Positions 15,841-24,441 of a stretch of DNA of 44,046 nucleotides are shown in pieces; the stretch's first letter is position 1; every line of letters starts with the position of its first letter. This stretch comes from an uncultured Desulfosoma sp. (GTDB lineage Bacteria; Desulfobacterota; Syntrophobacteria; Syntrophobacterales; DSM-9756): contig CALGPN010000029.1 of assembly GCA_937960435.1 (NCBI GenBank), forward strand, positions 1 through 44,046, given 5' to 3'. A program made the position numbers and the translations under genes. Below the pieces are notes generated by a model. It saw only the letters and a list, made by a program, of their open reading frames with translations. It was not told where the DNA came from and made no database searches.

Positions 15841-17058
15841 TTAGGCCTCGGCTTGGGCCGGTTCGGCTGCCGGGGCTTCCGCCGTTTGACCTTGCACTTC
15901 CGCAAAGTACTTTTCCTTCACCCCTTTGAGGTAGGCCGCTATAGGCCTGTAAGCCAAATGAGACCATTTGGAGAAAGGAACCTCCAGGACCAGCATGGGG
16001 ACGGCAATCATGAGGTGCAGGATGTACATGGCGTAGGTGGCGAAGGGGATGTCCAGAAGCCGCAGAATGTGTACCGAAATCCCTGTGATGACCGTGAGCT
16101 CTAAGAGCACCAGGAACATCCAGTCGGTCCCGTGGGAATTCTTATACGGTGCCTTGCTCTTCCTGAAACGGCCGATGAGGGCGTACGTGGCACCGATCAA
16201 AACGGCGATGGTCGCATAGTAGCCCAAAAGGCGGATGGGGTGGAACAAGGGATACTCGATGTCCCGCCCGAGGACCGGATCGAAAGGCCGTTGGAACCTG
16301 AGAGGTTCCCATGTCAGGCCCAAGACGGCCAAGCCGCCCGCCAGAAGCACCGCGACCAGGATGAAAGCGGTCGTGTAACCCGTCATCATCAGAAGGTGGA
16401 TGACCCACTGGGTACGGTCTTCACATTTGGCCCATCGCTTTTGTGTGAGGAAGTGGAGCACCAGCTCCTTGGCTTGGCTCGCGTAGATCCGAAGAGGAAT
16501 CTTGGTGAGAAGATCCCCCATGGTGAATTTGATGAACCGATACACGTTGGTCAAAAGGAAAAACGACAGGATGGAAGCCATGATCAAATCGGCGATTTCC
16601 ATCCCATGGGCCGGCCAGGCCTTTTCCAGGGAGGCGTGCTGCCAGTCAAATTCCCCATGGATGAGCAGCATGAGCACCCCGACGATAAGGCCGGTCACGA
16701 TTACGGCCATGATTTCAAACTTTTCCGAAGTGTAAAACTTCCTGGAGAATCCCGTCCAGTCGTATTGGCTGGTGAGATATCGGCGCAGGACCATCATGGT
16801 CTCGCCGGGATCGGCGCCGCGCGGGCAATTGTCCGAGCAGTTGCCGCAGTAGTAGCACAGCCACGGTTCCGAAGATTGGAGGAGTTTCTCCTTCAGACCC
16901 ATCTGGGCGTATTTGACGAGCTTACGCGGGAAAGGGGTGCCCGTTTCGGACAAGGGGCACACGGCGGTGCAGTTCCCGCAATGGAAGCACTTGCTCCCGT
17001 CTTTCATGCCGAAGTGCTTGAGATCCTTCATCAAATTTGGATCCACCTTGATACTCAT
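15841..17058 (-). CDS. qmoC: QmoC, membrane subunit of the quinone-interacting oxidoreductase
   Basis: A 405-aa fusion of a HdrC-like Fe-S part and a HdrE-like cytochrome b part. Two [4Fe-4S] motifs lie at the N-terminus: CFHCGNCTAVCP (C24, C27, C30, C34) and CYYCGNCSDNCP (C68, C71, C74, C78). Several membrane helices follow from about 115 to 365, with histidines suited to haem b ligation (for example in VIHLLMMTGY and ILHLMIAVP). QmoC takes electrons from menaquinol and passes them to QmoA/QmoB for APS reductase. The C-terminus ends in an Ala/Glu-rich tail. AGGAGG lies upstream of the ATG, and the gene follows qmoB by 41 bases. Length and domain order match QmoC of known sulfate reducers. 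Confidence 0.95.
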   Translation of the reverse strand: MSIKVDPNLMKDLKHFGMKDGSKCFHCGNCTAVCPLSETGTPFPRKLVKYAQMGLKEKLLQSSEPWLCYYCGNCSDNCPRGADPGETMMVLRRYLTSQYDWTGFSRKFYTSEKFEIMAVIVTGLIVGVLMLLIHGEFDWQHASLEKAWPAHGMEIADLIMASILSFFLLTNVYRFIKFTMGDLLTKIPLRIYASQAKELVLHFLTQKRWAKCEDRTQWVIHLLMMTGYTTAFILVAVLLAGGLAVLGLTWEPLRFQRPFDPVLGRDIEYPLFHPIRLLGYYATIAVLIGATYALIGRFRKSKAPYKNSHGTDWMFLVLLELTVITGISVHILRLLDIPFATYAMYILHLMIAVPMLVLEVPFSKWSHLAYRPIAAYLKGVKEKYFAEVQGQTAEAPAAEPAQAEA

Positions 17059-17099
17059 CCTCAGGCCTCCTCGCTTTGATCGTCCTTTGGGCGCACCGG

Positions 17100-19340
17100 T
17101 TAGAATCCCTTATAGGGGTTGGGCCCCACGCCTTCCAGGGTTTCCGCGAAATCATCCAAAATCTTGGGCAACTTGTCGTAGTCGGAAATGGCCACGGTTT
17201 CGAAACGCACACGGTCGGATTCCAACACGAGGCGGTCCAAGGTTTCTTTCACCTTGCTCAGACGGATGTTGGCCAGTTCCGATCCCTTGACGAAGTGGCA
17301 CTGATAATCGTCGCCGTATTTGCATCCGAGGAGCAGCACGCCGTCGATACCCTTGGACAGCGCGTCGGCGATGAAGATGAGGTTCATGGATCCCAGACAG
17401 CGCATGGGGATGACCCGCACCCAGGCGTTGTAGCTCATGCGGCGAAGCCCCGCCATGTCGAGGGCCGGATAGGCGTCGTTTTCGCACGCCAGGACCACGA
17501 TCCGAGGTTTTTCCTCGTCTTCTTCTGGCACTTCGATGGACTTGATCATTTCGCCGATCATGCCCACAGAGTAGTTCTTGAAGGAGATGATGCGTTCCGG
17601 GCATGCGCCCATGCACACGCCGCATCGGCGGCAGCGGGTCGGTTGCGGCAGGGGGTTGCCCTTTTCGTCTTCGTTGATGGCCCCGAAAGGACATTCTTCC
17701 GTGCACCGTTTGCACTGGGTGCAGCGCTGCATGAAGAATTCGGGGAAGCTCATGTCCCCGGCCCTGGGGTGCACGGCTTTGCCCTGGCTCACCATTTCCA
17801 CGCATTGGATAGCTTTCATGGCTGCGCCGGCCCCGTCCTCAAAAGCCGCCGCAACACCCATGGGGCGACGCACGCAACCCGCGGCATAGATGCCGGTCCG
17901 GCGGGTTTCGTAAGGGAAGCAGATGAAATGGGAATCGGGGAAGCCGTAGCGCAACCCGGGAAGTTCCGGTCCTTGGCGGTATTCCAGATTGAGGATGTCC
18001 GAAACCAGGATGGCGTCTTGAGGAACTTCCAGTTCCTCTTCTTCCTTCTTCTGTTCCGTCTCGCCCGCTCTCATGCGCGCCCGCACCTGGGCGTAGTCCT
18101 CGCCGAAGGCGGTGACCGGCACCATCCCTGTGGCCAATACGACCAGATCCAAATCCTCCAAGACCACCGTTTCCCCCAAAAGGTCGTCCAAGGCTTCCAC
18201 GGTGACCCCCGCCCCCGAGGCTTTGACCTGCGGGTCCTGGCAACGGATGAAGATCACGCCTTCTTCTTGAGCCCTTCGGTACAGGTCTTCCGCCTGCCCA
18301 GGGGTTCTCATTTCTTTGAACACAATGAACACATTGGCTTCGGGGCTGGTTTCCTTGATGAAAATGGCCTGCTTGAGGCTCGTCGTGCAGCATACGGACG
18401 AACAATAGGGGAGCTTTTCCGGATCGCGCTGTCCGGCACACTGCAGGAAAGCCACGTTGGCCAAAGCGCCGCCGTCACTGGGGCGTTTGGCGCCGCCGTT
18501 TTTGACCATCTCTTCAAATTGGACGTTGGTGATGACGTTGGGCGATTGACCGTATCCCAGCTTGGGGTCCAACTGAGCGGGATCATAAGGTTTCCAGCCG
18601 GCCGCCATAACGATGGCGCCCACTTTGTGTTCCTTGACGGCACCGCTCTGGGCGATGCTCACTTTGAACACCCCCGGGCCGCCCACGGTCTTTTCGATCT
18701 TGGCGCCCGTATAGACGGTGATGTTGCCGTCCTTGGAAACGTCCTGAACGAGGCTTTCCACGTCGTTGTCTTTGATGCCCTTATAGGGGAACGTGGCGAT
18801 TTTGGCCACTTTTCTCTGAAAACCGCCCAGTTCTTTTTCCCGTTCCACCAGCACGGCTTTGTACCCGGCCTTGGAGACCTCTTTGGCGGCCGTCAAACCG
18901 GCCACGCCGCCGCCAACGATCAAAATGTCTTTGGAAATCTCTTCTTCGGGCTTGTAGGGTTCCGGCGGGTCCATCTTGCCGATCTTCGCCGCTGAGATGC
19001 GCAAATAGTCTTCGGCCATCATCTGGGTGTCTTCATCTCCCGGCTTTTGGCTCCAGGCCACCTGTTCGCGGAGATTCACCCGGTCCACAAGGCAGCCGTC
19101 GAAGCGGAAGACGTCGTACATGACCCGAGGCGAACACGCGGCAATCATCAAGCAGTTGACACCCTCGTTTTGGATGTCCCCTTTCAGCATGGCGACGCCT
19201 TCCTGACCGCACAGGCACGGATGTGTCTTCACCAAGGCGGCCTTGCATTCCTTCTGGGCCACCTTGGACAGCTGTTCTATGTCCAGGGCATCGCCGATGC
19301 CGCATCCGGTACAGATATACGTGGCAAGCTTCTTATCCAT
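17100..19340 (-). CDS. qmoB: QmoB, HdrA/MvhD-like flavoprotein subunit
   Basis: A 746-aa HdrA-like flavoprotein fused to a MvhD-like domain. After an N-terminal cysteine-containing region (C10, C13, C42, C44) comes a FAD-binding Rossmann motif, IVGGGVAGLTAAKEV (GGGVAG at 143-148), and AGCVRRPMGVAAAFEDGAGAAMKAI as the distal FAD contact. Two ferredoxin-type [4Fe-4S] motifs follow: C540, C543, C546, C550 and C570, C573, C576, C580. The last 140 residues resemble MvhD, with cysteines C619, C648, C673 and C681 that could hold a [2Fe-2S] cluster. QmoB works in the cytoplasm beside QmoA and may take part in electron confurcation. The acidic linker near 420-440 (QKKEEEELE) is an added feature. It begins 4 bases after the qmoA stop. 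Confidence 0.95.
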   Translation of the reverse strand: MDKKLATYICTGCGIGDALDIEQLSKVAQKECKAALVKTHPCLCGQEGVAMLKGDIQNEGVNCLMIAACSPRVMYDVFRFDGCLVDRVNLREQVAWSQKPGDEDTQMMAEDYLRISAAKIGKMDPPEPYKPEEEISKDILIVGGGVAGLTAAKEVSKAGYKAVLVEREKELGGFQRKVAKIATFPYKGIKDNDVESLVQDVSKDGNITVYTGAKIEKTVGGPGVFKVSIAQSGAVKEHKVGAIVMAAGWKPYDPAQLDPKLGYGQSPNVITNVQFEEMVKNGGAKRPSDGGALANVAFLQCAGQRDPEKLPYCSSVCCTTSLKQAIFIKETSPEANVFIVFKEMRTPGQAEDLYRRAQEEGVIFIRCQDPQVKASGAGVTVEALDDLLGETVVLEDLDLVVLATGMVPVTAFGEDYAQVRARMRAGETEQKKEEEELEVPQDAILVSDILNLEYRQGPELPGLRYGFPDSHFICFPYETRRTGIYAAGCVRRPMGVAAAFEDGAGAAMKAIQCVEMVSQGKAVHPRAGDMSFPEFFMQRCTQCKRCTEECPFGAINEDEKGNPLPQPTRCRRCGVCMGACPERIISFKNYSVGMIGEMIKSIEVPEEDEEKPRIVVLACENDAYPALDMAGLRRMSYNAWVRVIPMRCLGSMNLIFIADALSKGIDGVLLLGCKYGDDYQCHFVKGSELANIRLSKVKETLDRLVLESDRVRFETVAISDYDKLPKILDDFAETLEGVGPNPYKGF

Positions 19341-19344
19341 TGAG

Positions 19345-20607
19345 CTACCTCCTCACGACGGATTGAATGGCTTTGAGAGCGGCTGCCGTGCCGTCGGCGA
19401 CGGATTCGGCCACATTGCACGGGGTTCGGGTCGTGCCCGCAGCGTAGATGCCCGGCATGGCGTCCATGGACGCCACAAAACCGTATTCGTCGTAGGGAAC
19501 CGGCGTGGGCAGCGGGGCTTCGGATGTGTTCGGCTGCATGCCGGTGGCCAAGACGACCAGATCCACGGGGATTTCATGGAGCTCTTCCGTCATGGTGTTT
19601 TCCACGCGGCAGATGAGGTTCTTGGTGGCGCCGTCTTCGGTGATCTTGGCCACTTTGCCCTTGAAGAAGATAAGCTTGTCGTCGGCCTTCACCCGGTTGA
19701 TAAAGTCTTCGAGACGGTCTGTCGCCCGCACGTCGATGTAGAAGAAATAGATCGTGGCATCGGGAATCTGTTCGCGAACATAGGTCGCTTGTTTCAAGGA
19801 GGCGAGGCAGCAAATGCCGGAACAGAACGGGAGGTGATTCTGGTCGCGGGATCCGGCACACTGGACGAACGCGACCGTCTTGGGCGGCTGTCCGTCGGAG
19901 GGGCGCAAAATTTTGCCCTGGGTCGGGCCATTCCAGGCAGCCAAACGTTCCATCTGGACGTTGGAAATGACGTTGGCATAGGCGCCCTTGCCGTAGTTTT
20001 CCAGCTTGGTCATGTCGTAGGGCTTCCAGCCCGTGGCCCAGACGATGCTGCCGACCTTGAGATCCACTGTTTTTTCGGCCATTTCCAAATCGATGGCATC
20101 ATAGGGGCAGGCTTCCTTGACCTTCTGGGCTTCGGCGCTTTTGACCAGGCTGGGGTCCAGCACATAGCGCATGGGGAAGGCCATGTCATGAGGAAGGTAG
20201 GCCGCCTTGACCATGTCCATGCCGTAGTTGAAGGGATTGGGAATCTCCAGAGTGCACGCTTCGGCGCATTTGCCGCAGCCTGTGCACTTTTCGTTGACGT
20301 AACGGGGGCTGATCTTGACCGTGACGTCGAAGTCGCCTTCCACCCCGCGGATGGCGGCCACTTCCGCCATGGTGAACACCTTCACCCGGGGATTGTCCTT
20401 GATGCGACGGAAGTTGATTTCCAACCCGCAGTAAGGCGGGCACAATTTCGGAAAATACTGATGCAGCTGCGCCACACGCCCTCCCAGATAGGGGTTTTTC
20501 TCCACCAGGAAGACCTCGTAGCCCGCCTCGGCGGCTTCCACCGCGGCACTCATGCCGCTCATGCCGCCTCCGACCACCATGATGCTTTGTGTCACCGTGT
20601 TTGCCAT
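19345..20607 (-). CDS. qmoA: QmoA, HdrA-like flavoprotein subunit
   Basis: A 420-aa HdrA-like protein, first gene of the qmo operon. The FAD-binding motif MVVGGGMSGMSAAVEAAEAGY is at 10-30 (GGGMSG 13-18), followed by conserved C56 and C60 in KLCPPYCG, and a cluster motif CTGCGKCAEAC at 108-118. The C-terminal FAD contact AGTTRTPCNVAESVADGTAAALKAI closes the fold. With QmoB and QmoC it forms the complex that reduces APS reductase (AprAB) with electrons from the quinone pool. Two nearby ATGs exist; 20607 is chosen because AGGAGG lies 6 bases upstream of it, while the ATG at 20613 directly abuts the ribosome binding site. A longer frame to 20760 would cross the likely promoter. Confidence 0.95.
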   Translation of the reverse strand: MANTVTQSIMVVGGGMSGMSAAVEAAEAGYEVFLVEKNPYLGGRVAQLHQYFPKLCPPYCGLEINFRRIKDNPRVKVFTMAEVAAIRGVEGDFDVTVKISPRYVNEKCTGCGKCAEACTLEIPNPFNYGMDMVKAAYLPHDMAFPMRYVLDPSLVKSAEAQKVKEACPYDAIDLEMAEKTVDLKVGSIVWATGWKPYDMTKLENYGKGAYANVISNVQMERLAAWNGPTQGKILRPSDGQPPKTVAFVQCAGSRDQNHLPFCSGICCLASLKQATYVREQIPDATIYFFYIDVRATDRLEDFINRVKADDKLIFFKGKVAKITEDGATKNLICRVENTMTEELHEIPVDLVVLATGMQPNTSEAPLPTPVPYDEYGFVASMDAMPGIYAAGTTRTPCNVAESVADGTAAALKAIQSVVRR

Positions 20608-20731
20608 GCTCATCCTCCTCGGTATATGAAAGATGTCCCGTGAACCCTCGAGAGCGTGGGCAGGGAGTGCCTCCGCGGAATGGGGCGCGCCGTGGTTCGA
20701 TCCGCAACCGGCTCGGGGCGCATCATGTGCA

Positions 20732-20760
20732 ACTATACACAAAGCGACCGGGAGGAGCAA
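20732..20760 (-). promoter_or_regulatory. Candidate qmoABC promoter
   Basis: On the minus strand TTGCTC (20760-20755) and TATAGT (20737-20732) are separated by 17 bases. The -10 element is close to consensus and the -35 is weak. Transcription would begin near 20725 and leave a leader of about 118 bases before qmoA. Confidence 0.4.
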
Positions 20761-20888
20761 ACAAAAACTTGGGAAGTCTCAACGGTTATTCTACTATAGA
20801 ATCGGATTTTCCTCTTAATGAGGCCGCACCCGGGATGCCGCCGCCGCGGACGTTGTGAAAAAAAGGTCGAACCTCCCACCATTCGGCC

Positions 20889-20917
20889 TTGAAAAAAAAG
20901 CTCCTGTCGGGTAATAA
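20889..20917 (+). promoter_or_regulatory. Sigma-70-type promoter for the small membrane protein
   Basis: TTGAAA (20889-20894), a 17-base spacer with an A-tract, and TAATAA (20912-20917) form a strong promoter. A transcript starting near 20924 would run through the 65-aa gene to the terminator at 21241, about 345 bases in all. Confidence 0.6.
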
Positions 20918-20995
20918 AAAAAGGGTTTTGACTGCGAAAGAGAAAGAATGGTGTGTCCCCTTCATTTCACACGTGATTCAGCAACGGAGTCGCCC

Positions 20996-21193
20996 ATGGA
21001 CGAAAGACAAGAAAGCGGCAAATGGATCGAAACTGCGGCCAAGATCGCCGTGTCCCTCGCGGTGCTCTTCCCCGTCTACGCACTTCTCTACTTGACCTTT
21101 CCCGCATCCATCATCGCTTTTTACCTCATTTCCGCAGGGCTTCTCGCCGCCTTCGCCCCGTGGGACAAAATCAAGCAAAAATTCCTCTCCTGA
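20996..21193 (+). CDS. Small two-helix membrane protein, function unknown
   Basis: A 65-aa protein with a short charged N-terminus (MDERQESGKWIETAAK) followed by two closely spaced hydrophobic helices (about 17-35 and 37-52) and a basic end (WDKIKQKF). It should be a hairpin in the inner membrane. The start at 20996 is chosen because GGAG lies 6-7 bases upstream; a longer frame to 20948 has no ribosome binding site. It is monocistronic, with a strong promoter ahead and a perfect terminator behind, which supports it being a real gene. It is divergent from qmoA. I recognise no family. Confidence 0.7.
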   Translation: MDERQESGKWIETAAKIAVSLAVLFPVYALLYLTFPASIIAFYLISAGLLAAFAPWDKIKQKFLS

Positions 21194-21240
21194 AGGCCAA
21201 TCCCCGTTCCATTCCGGCCGAGGTTCACCCCGCGACGCTC

Positions 21241-21269
21241 AAAGCACGGGAATTCTCCCGTGCTTTTTT
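21241..21269 (+). terminator. Rho-independent terminator
   Basis: AAAGCACGGG and CCCGTGCTTT form a perfect 10-base-pair stem with a 6-base loop (AATTCT), ending in six T residues on the plus strand. The A-tract in front makes it possibly bidirectional. It ends the small membrane protein transcript. Confidence 0.9.
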
Positions 21270-21653
21270 CATGTCTCAGCCCCCGACGCGGTTTGATCCT
21301 ACACCACGACCGGATTTCCCCTCAAAAGCTCCATCGCCCCCAAAGGCCCCCCCAAGTTCGAAAAAACGCGCGGCTCCGGCTGTCCGTACCGAAGCCCCGA
21401 GGGGTGTCCATAACTCCGGCAATGCTTCCGACGGCCAACCGTAAAGCAACACCGCATGGTCAGAGACCCAACGGCTCATGATGGGACACCCTCTGCCCCG
21501 CGATGCTCTTCCCTTCAGAGGAAATGTCTTCACCCGACGACACCCCTCGGCCCCACAGCCCTAAAGTTGTCGAAAGGGTCGACACCCACTGCATCCCCCA
21601 CGGGGACCTCGGCCGAGCAATTCTAAACTCGTGCATCGCGGCACATCCCTGCC

Positions 21654-21682
21654 TTGACCCCGCCGAAGCCGTAAGCGACAAT
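21654..21682 (+). promoter_or_regulatory. Candidate promoter for the release-factor-like gene
   Basis: TTGACC (21654-21659), 17-base spacer, GACAAT (21677-21682). The leader to the ATG at 21789 would be about 100 bases. Confidence 0.4.
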
Positions 21683-21788
21683 GCGTTATGAGAAAAGCTC
21701 GCATTTTGGCTGAAGCGGTCCACAAAGGCGGCCGGCTGCGAAAAGTTCGAAAGTTTCCCCCAAAACCCATGATGGAAGGAGGTCCTCG

Positions 21789-22952
21789 ATGAAAGCGCTG
21801 CATCCCAGTTCCCTGGAAAGCTTGGCGCGTCGACACGCTCCGGAAGGATCTTGGATACTCAGCGTGTATCTGAACCTGGACCCCCAAGTGCGCGCCAATC
21901 GCCGAGGCGCCCACAAACTGGTTCTCGACCGTATGCTCAAGGAGCTGGAGGCTACTCTGGAGGATCCTCAGGCAGTCGCGCACCTTCAGGAAGACGCCGA
22001 ATGGGTGCGAAACCAGGTGGCACTCCATATCCCCAAAGGGAAAAGCCTGGTGCTGTTTTGCGACCTCTCGGAGGGATACACCTACCAGGAAGACCTTCCC
22101 ATACGGCTGCCCAACGGCGTGTGGTATGAACGACGGCCCTATATCCGCCCGCTGCTGGACGCCTGGAAGGAATACGAGCGCACGGGAATTGTCGTCGTCG
22201 ACCGGGAAAAGGCACGCTTCCTCGTGGCGTCCATGGGGGAAGTGGAAGAACTGGAAGAGGCGTTTCAAACGCCCGCCGTGCGCCACCGCGCCACCGCCGG
22301 CACCGACCATATGCGCTCCCAGATGATTTTCCAGCGCCGGGCCGCCACGTGGAGCCACTGGTTCTTGAAGGAGGTGGCCGATTCCCTGCACGATATGATC
22401 GAAGCGCACGGGATCGACCGTGTGGTCTTGGTCGGCCCCGAAGAGGTCACCGCGGAACTCAAGCGCATCCTTCCCAAAGGGGTCCTGGCCCGCGTGGCCG
22501 CCCGAGTCCGCGCGCCGGTCACCGCCAAACCCAAGGAGCTCCTGGACGTGGTGCTCCCGGCCCTTCGAGAGCTCGACGCCGCCCGGGAAAGAGACTTGGT
22601 GGCCGAATGCATCACGTCGGCGCGCAAAGCGCAGGCCGAGTCCCCCAAGGCCGTTTTGGGGCTCGATGCCGTGCTGAATGCCGTCAACCAAAGCCGCGTC
22701 TATCAGATTTTGGTCCCGGCGGGCTTTTCGGCTTCCGGGTGGCACTGTCCCGCATGCGACGTCCTGCTGGATCATGCCCCCTCAGAAGAAACCTGCCCTT
22801 ACTGCTCAGGGTCCCTCCAGGAAATGGATGATGTGGTGTGGGCTGCCTGCGACCGCGTGCTCGCTTTGGGCGGCAAGGTCGAAGAAATCGGCACCGACGG
22901 CGCCAAAGAAACACTCCAAAAAGATGGGCCTCTGGGCGCTTTTCTCCGTTAA
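21789..22952 (+). CDS. Bacterial eRF1-like (baeRF) protein lacking GGQ
   Basis: A 387-aa protein that I place in the bacterial archaeo-eukaryotic release-factor-like group. The central domain shows GIVVVDREKARFLVASMGEVEELEEAF near 133-159, followed by the loop that in active release factors carries GGQ and precedes QxR.QR. Here the loop reads ATAGTDHMRSQMIFQRRAA (168-186), so GGQ is absent. Domain 3 (about 205-387) contains a zinc-ribbon with C320, C323, C336 and C339 (CPAC...CPYC). In the family, GGQ catalyses peptidyl-tRNA hydrolysis, so this member may bind ribosomes without hydrolysis. GGAGG lies upstream of the ATG (AAGGAGGTCCTCG). It appears monocistronic and converges on the porin gene. 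Confidence 0.72.
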   Translation: MKALHPSSLESLARRHAPEGSWILSVYLNLDPQVRANRRGAHKLVLDRMLKELEATLEDPQAVAHLQEDAEWVRNQVALHIPKGKSLVLFCDLSEGYTYQEDLPIRLPNGVWYERRPYIRPLLDAWKEYERTGIVVVDREKARFLVASMGEVEELEEAFQTPAVRHRATAGTDHMRSQMIFQRRAATWSHWFLKEVADSLHDMIEAHGIDRVVLVGPEEVTAELKRILPKGVLARVAARVRAPVTAKPKELLDVVLPALRELDAARERDLVAECITSARKAQAESPKAVLGLDAVLNAVNQSRVYQILVPAGFSASGWHCPACDVLLDHAPSEETCPYCSGSLQEMDDVVWAACDRVLALGGKVEEIGTDGAKETLQKDGPLGAFLR

Positions 22953-22973
22953 AGCCCTTTCTCCTAAAAAGAA

Positions 22974-23008
22974 CTCAAAAAAAGGAACCCGGAAAGTTTC
23001 CGGGTTCC
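22974..23008 (-). terminator. Rho-independent terminator of the porin unit
   Basis: GGAACCCGGA and TCCGGGTTCC pair over 10 bases around a 5-base loop (22984-23008). On the minus strand the stem is followed by seven T residues, so it ends transcription of the porin genes; the plus-strand side has no T-run. Confidence 0.88.
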
Positions 23009-23042
23009 CTGAATCATTTGGGGTCGTTCAACCCACCCTGCT

Positions 23043-24383
23043 CTAGAAGCGCCACTCGAACATAGCGCCGAGCTCATAGGCGTCGTCGTCGCCTTTGAAG
23101 GCCTTGAAGGCCTCGTCCGCAAAAAGATAGGCCGCCACTAGACGGAGGTTCAGCCCGTCCACAACGCCTTGGTCCAGGTAAAAGTCGATTTCATGCCCGA
23201 TGGAATCGTCTTTCTTTCCCGGAGCGCTCTCTACCTTTTTGGCCGTTCCGATGTAGTAGTAATTGAAGGTGACGGCCGTTTCCTCCATGGCCTGCCACTG
23301 GAGGCCGGCGGTGAGCATCCACAGGTTGGACGGCCCGTCTCCCGGCATATAGGCCCCTTGACCCATAGAATTATAAGTATCAAAGCCGAAGGAGTTGACG
23401 TCCAAGGTCCCGAGGCCCATGATTTCCGACCAGTAGTAGGAACGCCCGATGGGATAGACAAAGGCTTTCACGTCGTTGTCGTCCAAATTGTCGTCCCCCG
23501 AAGTGTAGAATCCGCCGGCGCTCAGGACAAAACTGGAGATTGTCAAATCGCCTCGGGCTTCCACCATCCAGCCCTTGTAGTCCCCGGAGCCGCCTCCGAC
23601 GATGTCGTAGCTTCCGAAGTTCTTCACAAAATTCACATATGCGTTGATCCAATCGGTCTTATAAGCGAGGTTCACGCCCAGGTCGATAAGGTCGTTACCT
23701 CGCACATCCCGCCCGTTGAGCCAGTCCACGGGCTGATCGTAGTTGTAGTCTTCAAAAAGGCTTGTCCTGTTGTTGTTGGCCGATTGGTAGAACCCGACCA
23801 GGGTTGCGGAAAACGGCCCTTGGGCGTAGGAAACTTCCACGAAAAAGTCGTCGATGTTTTCCGAAACATCTGTAACGTTCTCGTTCTGGCCCGCAATATA
23901 ACCCACCCGGACATTCACCGGGTCAAAGCTCCTGGTGAGCACGACGCCGGAGAAATCATCCGAAAAAATCCAACCGCTCAGAATGTCCGTTCCCTGCACC
24001 CCGAGCGTGACCGTAGCCTCGATCCCCGGAACCAGGAATTCCAAGTAGACGTTTTTCATTTCCAGGTTTGTGGCATCGGCCCCAATGTCGCCGCCGCCAT
24101 GACGGCCGGCTCGTTCCGATTCACGCCCCCATTGAGTGTCCGCTTCCCATTTGGTCACCAGCTGGAGTTTCTCACTCCCGACGAAGTTGAAATACATCCG
24201 CACGCGCTGGTCGAACCAATTGCCGTTGTCGTCCACATCGTCGTTTCCGTCCGTCACATTGTTTTGAGACTGCCAGCGGGCAAAGTACATCCCCCCGTAC
24301 TTGAAGTCCACCGCATGGGCAGGAAACGACAACGCCGAGGCCACGAGAAGGCCCGGAAGCATCCACATGAAAAGCTTTTTCAT
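23043..24383 (-). CDS. Outer-membrane porin, second copy
   Basis: A 446-aa beta-barrel porin. It has a signal peptide (MKKLFMWMLPGLLVASALSFPAHA, cleaved after AHA), then alternating beta-strand sequence with aromatic girdles and a terminal strand ending in FEWRF, the C-terminal phenylalanine that the BAM machinery recognises. It is strongly similar to the neighbouring porin (shared stretches WFDQRxRMxF, AGRHGGGDIGADATNLEMKNVYLEF, DDAYELGA), so the pair arose by tandem duplication. The start at 24383 has GGAGG 6 bases upstream; a longer frame to 24425 adds residues that do not look like a signal peptide. Several Asp-rich loops (DGNDDVDDNGN) might bind calcium. Substrate is unknown. Confidence 0.9.
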   Translation of the reverse strand: MKKLFMWMLPGLLVASALSFPAHAVDFKYGGMYFARWQSQNNVTDGNDDVDDNGNWFDQRVRMYFNFVGSEKLQLVTKWEADTQWGRESERAGRHGGGDIGADATNLEMKNVYLEFLVPGIEATVTLGVQGTDILSGWIFSDDFSGVVLTRSFDPVNVRVGYIAGQNENVTDVSENIDDFFVEVSYAQGPFSATLVGFYQSANNNRTSLFEDYNYDQPVDWLNGRDVRGNDLIDLGVNLAYKTDWINAYVNFVKNFGSYDIVGGGSGDYKGWMVEARGDLTISSFVLSAGGFYTSGDDNLDDNDVKAFVYPIGRSYYWSEIMGLGTLDVNSFGFDTYNSMGQGAYMPGDGPSNLWMLTAGLQWQAMEETAVTFNYYYIGTAKKVESAPGKKDDSIGHEIDFYLDQGVVDGLNLRLVAAYLFADEAFKAFKGDDDAYELGAMFEWRF

Positions 24384-24441
24384 CACCACCTCCAACATCG
24401 GCAGTTTCACTACATATTGAGCCATTATTTTTAGAAAACTC

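Larger units (their letters stand above)
20608..20995. other. Divergent regulatory region between qmoA and a small membrane protein
   Basis: No gene is visible. It contains promoter-like sequences for both directions, described separately, and a 15-base inverted repeat ATTCTA-CTA-TAGAAT at 20788-20802 that could be an operator. The aprBA or sat genes that often precede qmo in sulfate reducers are not here. Confidence 0.5.
21194..21788. other. Intergenic region with terminator and promoter
   Basis: Apart from the terminator (21241-21269) and a promoter (21654-21682), I see nothing coding. A TGTCGA / TCGACA inverted repeat with a 5-base loop (21568-21584) lies about 70 bases upstream of the promoter and might be a regulator site. 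Open frames here have no plausible ribosome binding sites or family features. Confidence 0.4.

Noticed and set aside
17076-18995. A 639-codon open frame on the plus strand opposite qmoB
   Set aside because: It lies entirely antisense to a clear QmoB; its translation is rich in H, R and G with no motif, as expected of a shadow frame in GC-rich DNA.
19960-19995. TTGGCAT...TTGC as a sigma-54 promoter
   Set aside because: The GG to GC distance is 13 bases and the site is inside qmoA; sigma-54 needs exactly 10.
20695-20722. GGTTCGATCC as a possible tRNA T-loop
   Set aside because: There is no matching acceptor stem or anticodon arm upstream, so it is chance.
20608-20760. Longer QmoA start at 20760
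   Set aside because: The extra residues are not homologous, the ribosome binding site points to 20607, and the predicted promoter would fall inside.
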